Of a stretch of 64,000 nt of DNA, positions 59,226-64,000 are shown in pieces; positions within the stretch are counted from its first letter, which is position 1; each line of letters begins with the position of its first letter. Under the pieces are notes generated by a model. That model was given only the letters and a program-made list of their open reading frames with translations, was not told the DNA's origin and ran no database searches. The DNA is taken from the NCBI RefSeq assembly GCF_001659985.1, contig NZ_LYCS01000001.1:620001-684000 (forward strand). Reading direction: 5' to 3'. Origin of the DNA: Oceanobacillus sp. Castelsardo (lineage in GTDB: Bacteria; Bacillota; Bacilli; Bacillales; Amphibacillaceae). The position numbers were made by a program, and so were the translations under genes.

Positions 59226-59843
59226 TTAACTCACCATCCCCATCAAGTATACAACTGTAAAGATAAATACCCAAACAACATCAATGAAGTGCCAGTAGAT
59301 AGCAAACGTGTTGTATTTTGGTGCGTTGTAAAGACTTAATCCTCTTTTCGCATTTCGTACCATAAGTGCAATTAACCAGCTAAGACCAAATACTACGTGA
59401 CCACCATGAAATCCTACTAATGTATAGAAAGCTGATCCAAATGCTGAAGAACGGAAAGTAAAACCATAATCAGTAATATAATGTGTAAACTCGTAAATTT
59501 CAAAGCCTAAGAATCCTAGACCAAGCAATGCTGTAATCCCAAACCATAATTGCATCTTTTTGAAATCATGGTTTTTCATATGATAAATAGCATATACACT
59601 AGTCAAAGAACTTGTTAATAAAAGAATCGTCATAACGAATACAAGTTCTAAACCGAATAGGTCTTGAGACGATGGACCACCAGCGGTTGAGTTTCTTAAT
59701 GACAAGTATGTTGCAAATAAAGAAGCGAAAAGAACTGTTTCACCACCAAGGAAAAACCATAAACCAATATATTTATTTTTCCCCTCATGAGTGGCTTTAG
59801 CCGGATCTTGAATTTCTGGATTCAAGGAAAAATCTTGACTCAT
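59226..59843 (-). CDS. ctaE: Cytochrome c oxidase subunit III (CtaE)
   Basis: 205 aa, five membrane helices. Subunit III stabilises the proton entry path of subunit I. Conserved FFLGGETVLFASLFATYL and the histidine-rich GFHGGHVVFGLSW and IYWHFIDVVWVFIFTVVYL. One base separates it from ctaD, so translation is likely coupled. Confidence 0.96.
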   Translation of the reverse strand: MSQDFSLNPEIQDPAKATHEGKNKYIGLWFFLGGETVLFASLFATYLSLRNSTAGGPSSQDLFGLELVFVMTILLLTSSLTSVYAIYHMKNHDFKKMQLWFGITALLGLGFLGFEIYEFTHYITDYGFTFRSSAFGSAFYTLVGFHGGHVVFGLSWLIALMVRNAKRGLSLYNAPKYNTFAIYWHFIDVVWVFIFTVVYLMGMVS

Positions 59844-59844
59844 A

Positions 59845-61701
59845 TTAGTCAGCCTCCTTTTCTAAATCTTCTTTATGAATATGATGACCGTGATCATCCT
59901 TCAAGGATCTGATAAGCATAGAGCCGATTGCAATTACCATACCCGTAAATAAAACAATTAACCATGCTTTATTATCTACTTGGTAAATAAATCCTAATGA
60001 TGCGATAAAGAATCCAATTGTTATAACCAACGGTAAGATAGAGCCATTCGGCATATGGATATCATTAACAGGCTCAGCTGGAGTCATCTTATCATTTCCA
60101 TCCATTTTTTCAATCCAATACGGATCTAATCCGCGAACTAACGGTAATTGCTTAAAGTTATATTCAGGTGCTGGTGATGAAATAGCCCATTCTAGTGTAC
60201 GTCCACTACCCCAAGGATCGTTGGTAGCCTTTTCAGCCTTCGTATGTGTATAAATAATATTAATTACAAACACAATTGAACCAGCAGCCATAAAGAAAGC
60301 ACCGATTGTACTAATTAAGTTTCCTGTATCTAAGCCTTGATTTTCAAGAAATACCCAGTAACGACGAGGCATCCCCATTAAACCAAGAAAATGTTGGATA
60401 AAGAAAGTTAAATGGAAACCAATAAAGAATAACCAGAAAGCAATTTTACCCATACCTTCATGTAAAACTTTCCCAAACATTTTTGGCCACCAGTATTGTA
60501 GTCCAGCTAAAATACCAAATACTACCCCACCAACAATTACATAGTGGAAATGAGCAATAACGAAATATGTGTCGTGATATTGGAAGTCCGCAGTTGATGC
60601 ACCCAACATTACACCTGTCATACCACCAATAGTAAATGATGGAATGAACCCTAAAGCCCATAACATGGAAGCGCTCATGCGTATATTTCCACCCCACATA
60701 GTAGCAAGCCAGTTAAAAATCTTGATTCCTGTAGGTACTGCGATAGCCATCGTACCTACAGCAAAAATAGAGTTAGCTACAGGTCCAAGTCCTACTGTAA
60801 ACATGTGGTGTGCCCATACCATAAATCCTAAAAACGCAATCAGAAATGTTGCAAATACCATAGATGTATAACCAAATAAGCGTTTTTTCGAAAAAGTAGC
60901 AAATATTTCACTAAATATACCAAAGGCTGGCAAAATCAAGATATAAACTTCTGGGTGCCCAAAGATCCAAAATAAATGTTGCCAAATAATGGAGTTACCA
61001 CCTAAAGCAATATCAAAAAATGCTGAGCCAAACATACGGTCGAACTGTAATAAAAATAATGCAACAGTAAATGCCGGAAAGGCAAAAAGTATTAGAATAC
61101 TTGCAATAAAAGTAGTCCAACTAAATAATGGCATACGCATATATGTCATACCAGGTCCACGCATTGTAACAATAGTAACAAGGAAGTTAATACCCCCCAT
61201 TAGCGTTCCTGCACCAGATAACTGTAGACCCATTACATAAAAATCCATACCGTGTCCTGGTGACTGAGTCGATAGTGGAGCATAAGCTGTCCAACCTGCA
61301 TCAGGTGCGCCACCTAAGAACCAACTAAGGTTCATTAATATTCCACCTAGGAAAAATAGCCAAAATCCTAAAGAGTTTAAAAATGGAAATGCAACATCAC
61401 GCGCTCCTATTTGGAGTGGCATAATAGCATTCATAAATCCTAGTAACATAGGCATGGCCGCAAAGAAAATCATTGTAGTACCATGCATGGTTATCATTTC
61501 ATTATATAAACCCGCACTAATAAAATCATTCTCGGGTTTAATTAGTTGAATACGAATTATTAGGGCCTCAATACCACCAAGTATGAAGAAAAATGCACCA
61601 CATGCTAGGTACATATTTCCAATTTTTTTATGGTCAACAGTTGTTAAATAATCCCATAAAATTGCACCGAAGCCCTTTTTCTGAGTAGATGCTATACTCA
61701 A
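59845..61701 (-). CDS. ctaD: Cytochrome c oxidase subunit I (CtaD)
   Basis: 618 aa. Catalytic subunit with heme a, heme a3 and CuB. Visible ligands: His in TMHGTTMIFFAAMP (low-spin heme), the cross-linked His-Tyr in WIFGHPEVYILILPAFG, the CuB pair in VWAHHMFTVG, and the heme a3/a histidines in VIAHFHYVIVGG. The C-terminus carries extra membrane segments and a His-rich tail (DDHGHHIHKED), as in Bacillus caa3 enzymes. Reduces O2 to water and pumps protons. Confidence 0.98.
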   Translation of the reverse strand: MSIASTQKKGFGAILWDYLTTVDHKKIGNMYLACGAFFFILGGIEALIIRIQLIKPENDFISAGLYNEMITMHGTTMIFFAAMPMLLGFMNAIMPLQIGARDVAFPFLNSLGFWLFFLGGILMNLSWFLGGAPDAGWTAYAPLSTQSPGHGMDFYVMGLQLSGAGTLMGGINFLVTIVTMRGPGMTYMRMPLFSWTTFIASILILFAFPAFTVALFLLQFDRMFGSAFFDIALGGNSIIWQHLFWIFGHPEVYILILPAFGIFSEIFATFSKKRLFGYTSMVFATFLIAFLGFMVWAHHMFTVGLGPVANSIFAVGTMAIAVPTGIKIFNWLATMWGGNIRMSASMLWALGFIPSFTIGGMTGVMLGASTADFQYHDTYFVIAHFHYVIVGGVVFGILAGLQYWWPKMFGKVLHEGMGKIAFWLFFIGFHLTFFIQHFLGLMGMPRRYWVFLENQGLDTGNLISTIGAFFMAAGSIVFVINIIYTHTKAEKATNDPWGSGRTLEWAISSPAPEYNFKQLPLVRGLDPYWIEKMDGNDKMTPAEPVNDIHMPNGSILPLVITIGFFIASLGFIYQVDNKAWLIVLFTGMVIAIGSMLIRSLKDDHGHHIHKEDLEKEAD

Positions 61702-61743
61702 AACTTTAACCTCCCTTTTGTAAGTCTTTCATCCCAAATAACA

Positions 61744-62805
61744 TTAGTCAATAATTCCGCCTGCACTTTCAGGAGTAACATCTGAATGATTTAATTGCAT
61801 TAAGTACTCTGCAATTTTTTCAGCTTCATCCTTTGAAATTTCAGGGTAATTACCAGTCATCTTATTTCCTGGTTTAATGGACTCAGGATCCACAATCCAG
61901 TCTACTAAGTTTTCTTTTGTAGGTTCTAAAATACCTGCAACCGTAGTACGGTTCGCATAGTTAGTTAAGTTCGGACCAACTGCTACTGGTGAAGAACCGA
62001 TAGCATGACAAGCCATACAATTATTAGCTTCAAATAATTCTTGACCTTCGGTTGCAACTGCATCCTGTGGTGCTTCTTCAGGATTCGCGCTCTTCATATC
62101 TTCAACCCACTGATCAAATTCATCTTGGCTAACTGCAACAACTTTAAAATCCATCAATGAGTGTGATGGTCCACAAAGTTCCGCACATTTACCCCAATAT
62201 ACCCCTTCTTCATAAGCTTCAATAAACATTGTGTTTACGTTCTCGGGGTTAGCATCCATTTTTCCAGAAATAGTTGGTACCCAGAATGAATGGATAACAT
62301 CAGATGATTGTATGTCTAGGTATACTTTTTCTCCAACTGGAATGTATAAGTCCTGACTAGTTTGAATTTCTTCACCTTTGTAATCAAAATGCCACCAGTA
62401 TTGATTACCGGTAACCTCAACTGTAATAGAACTCTCAGCATCTGCAGTATCGGCTAAATCAAAAATAGAGATAACTGTTGGAATAGCTAATACAAATACT
62501 AGTATAATTGGTATCCCAGTCCATACAATTTCTAAAGTGTGATTACCCTCTACTTGTTTTGGAATATAATCTTCTTTCCCCTTCTTTTCGCGGAATCGAA
62601 TTATAGCTATCGTAAAAATAATTGCTACAATTATAAATACCGCAGTCATTACAACGATAGAAAGAATCATAATATCCATTGATTTTTCTGCTCCATAGCC
62701 TTTCGGATCTAGAGCTGTTAAGTTTTCTTTACCACATGCCGACAAGACAATTGCAGTAAAACTTAACAATAGTAAAGTTTTAAGTTTTCCCATCCAATGA
62801 CTCAT
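61744..62805 (-). CDS. ctaC: Cytochrome c oxidase subunit II with fused cytochrome c domain (CtaC)
   Basis: 353 aa. Lipoprotein signal with lipobox LSAC at residues 21-24, two membrane helices, a CuA domain (VIHSFWVPTISGK, WGKCAELCGPSHSLMDF) and a C-terminal cytochrome c domain with the heme motif C-x-x-C-H in NNCMACHAIG and the Met ligand probably in GNKMTGNYP. This fusion defines the caa3 type. The mature protein is lipid-anchored outside; LspA is encoded in this window. Confidence 0.97.
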   Translation of the reverse strand: MSHWMGKLKTLLLLSFTAIVLSACGKENLTALDPKGYGAEKSMDIMILSIVVMTAVFIIVAIIFTIAIIRFREKKGKEDYIPKQVEGNHTLEIVWTGIPIILVFVLAIPTVISIFDLADTADAESSITVEVTGNQYWWHFDYKGEEIQTSQDLYIPVGEKVYLDIQSSDVIHSFWVPTISGKMDANPENVNTMFIEAYEEGVYWGKCAELCGPSHSLMDFKVVAVSQDEFDQWVEDMKSANPEEAPQDAVATEGQELFEANNCMACHAIGSSPVAVGPNLTNYANRTTVAGILEPTKENLVDWIVDPESIKPGNKMTGNYPEISKDEAEKIAEYLMQLNHSDVTPESAGGIID

Positions 62806-62873
62806 GTATTCATACCTCTCTTTCTCCTTATGTCTGATACATATATAAATTTTTATAAAACAACAAGGTAGAG

Positions 62874-63815
62874 CTAATTAAAAATTGGTAACGTTACGAT
62901 AATCATTAGTAAAAACACAATTGTTAAATAGTTTAAAGAATATATAAACATCATATTCGCCCACTTTAAATCATCTTTGACAAAAAAACCTTTAAAACCA
63001 ATGATTAACCACCCAATATTTAATAGCGTGGAAATTACTACGAATACCATACCAAGAGATGTCATAAAAAAAGGCAATGGTAATAAGCAAAGTGTGTATA
63101 TTACTATTTGTCGTTTAGTAATTGTAAAGCCATAAACGACAGGTAACATTGGTACCCTTGCTTCTCTATAATCTTCCGTCTTTTTCATAGCTAAAGATAG
63201 GAAATGTGGTGTCTGCCATATAAACATAATTAAAAATAATGCTAAAGGAATAACGTGGAATTCTGGACTTATAGCAGCCCATCCAATTAGTGGTGGCATC
63301 GCACCGGAAAAACTACCAACAATTGTATTTAAGGTTGTTTTTCTTTTGGACCACATTGTATACAAGATGACATACACAAACCAGCCAAATAAGGCAAAAA
63401 GCGCTGCTTCTATCGTTGTGAAATATAATAGAAGTAAACCGATTGCTGTGGTTACAAGTCCTATTAATAAAACAGTTTTAAGCGGAAAGAACCCCGTTAC
63501 CGTAGGCCGATTTTTTGTTCGTTCCATTTTCGGATCAATATCTACATCGAACCAATTATTAACTATACATCCACCTGCTATAACTAAAGCGCTTCCTAGC
63601 AAGGTCAAAACGAGCACTTCCCAATGAAATTTCAAGGAAGAATCGGTAAAATATATTGCTAACCATAAACCAGTAAAAGTAGTTATTAAATTAGAATTAA
63701 TAATTCCAATTTTAATTAAGGCTTTTATTTCTAAGATTAACTTCTTGAATTTTTGTCGCGAAGATACTGTAGAATCTTGTATCATTTCCGTGTACGGCGT
63801 ACCCGCTTTATTCAT
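62874..63815 (-). CDS. ctaB: Protoheme IX farnesyltransferase (heme O synthase, CtaB)
   Basis: 313 aa, about nine membrane helices, UbiA superfamily. Converts heme b to heme o, the precursor of heme a. The prenyl-diphosphate sites are NNWFDVDIDPKMERTKNRP (first Asp-rich motif) and the conserved DYREARVPMLPVVYG. It heads ctaB-ctaC-ctaD-ctaE-ctaF. In Bacilli ctaA (heme a synthase) is usually divergent, just past the right edge. AAAGGGGG and GGGGTG precede the ATG. Confidence 0.96.
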   Translation of the reverse strand: MNKAGTPYTEMIQDSTVSSRQKFKKLILEIKALIKIGIINSNLITTFTGLWLAIYFTDSSLKFHWEVLVLTLLGSALVIAGGCIVNNWFDVDIDPKMERTKNRPTVTGFFPLKTVLLIGLVTTAIGLLLLYFTTIEAALFALFGWFVYVILYTMWSKRKTTLNTIVGSFSGAMPPLIGWAAISPEFHVIPLALFLIMFIWQTPHFLSLAMKKTEDYREARVPMLPVVYGFTITKRQIVIYTLCLLPLPFFMTSLGMVFVVISTLLNIGWLIIGFKGFFVKDDLKWANMMFIYSLNYLTIVFLLMIIVTLPIFN

Positions 63816-64000
63816 ACACCCCTATACCCCCTTTATCACAATGTCAATGTTGTAAAATCTCAGAATCCATTAAAAAGGACGACTAATTAAATAATATCAC
63901 GAAAAGACAATATAATCCATAAACCCATACTGAATACTATCTTAGCACGGTGTACGCCTCTAAAGTGTGACAAAAATTCGAACTTTCGCAAAACATTGCG

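Overview
The window is a stretch of chromosome from a low-GC, endospore-forming Bacillota of the family Bacillaceae. The gene content and order match Bacillus subtilis closely (pyr operon, dcw cluster, spoIIGA-sigE-sigG, ylb genes, cta operon), but details point to a halophilic or alkaliphilic relative of the Oceanobacillus/Virgibacillus/Gracilibacillus type. That genus-level placement is inference. Most genes lie on the minus strand, so biological reading order runs from high to low coordinates. I see no rRNA, tRNA, CRISPR array, prophage or intact transposase.

Layout from low to high coordinates. 1-716: 5' part of a Ca2+-type P-type ATPase, divergent from rqcH. 2547-3422: a LysR-type regulator. 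3540-13658: a complete UMP biosynthesis operon pyrR-pyrB-pyrC-carA-carB-pyrK-pyrD-pyrF-pyrE, with a sigma-A promoter overlapping the rluD stop codon and two PyrR attenuators. pyrP is absent, and CarA has glycine where the glutaminase nucleophile cysteine is expected. 13860-18174: rluD, lspA and ileS with a T-box leader. 18586-22691: divIVA and the ylmH-ylmG-sepF-ylmE-ylmD-ylmC set. 22814-25382: sigG, sigE, spoIIGA. 25655-42561: ftsZ, ftsA, divIB, spoVE/ftsW, murD, mraY, murF, murE, spoVD, pbpB, ftsL, rsmH, mraZ. murG, murB and the small ylx/sbp genes usual in B. subtilis are not in this cluster.

42763-56990: bshC and the ylb block (DUF3397 gene, ylbP, ylbO, an enoyl-CoA hydratase-like gene, rpmF, yceD/ylbN, tmcAL/ylbM, ylbL, ylbJ, coaD, rsmD, ylbG, ylbF, ylbE, ylbD, ylbC, ylbA). 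57240-63815: the caa3 cytochrome oxidase operon ctaB-ctaC-ctaD-ctaE-ctaF with ctaG and ctaM; the usual divergent ctaA would lie just past the right end.

Together the genes cover pyrimidine supply, peptidoglycan precursor synthesis and septum assembly, the sigma switches that start sporulation, and aerobic respiration. The most unusual features are the CarA active-site substitution, a GC-rich ~160 bp repeat in three copies whose predicted RNA stems covary, several other inverted-repeat families clustered in dcw intergenic gaps, a perfect 34 bp palindrome with the wrong polarity for a terminator, and a candidate small RNA or small ORF between rsmD and ylbG.
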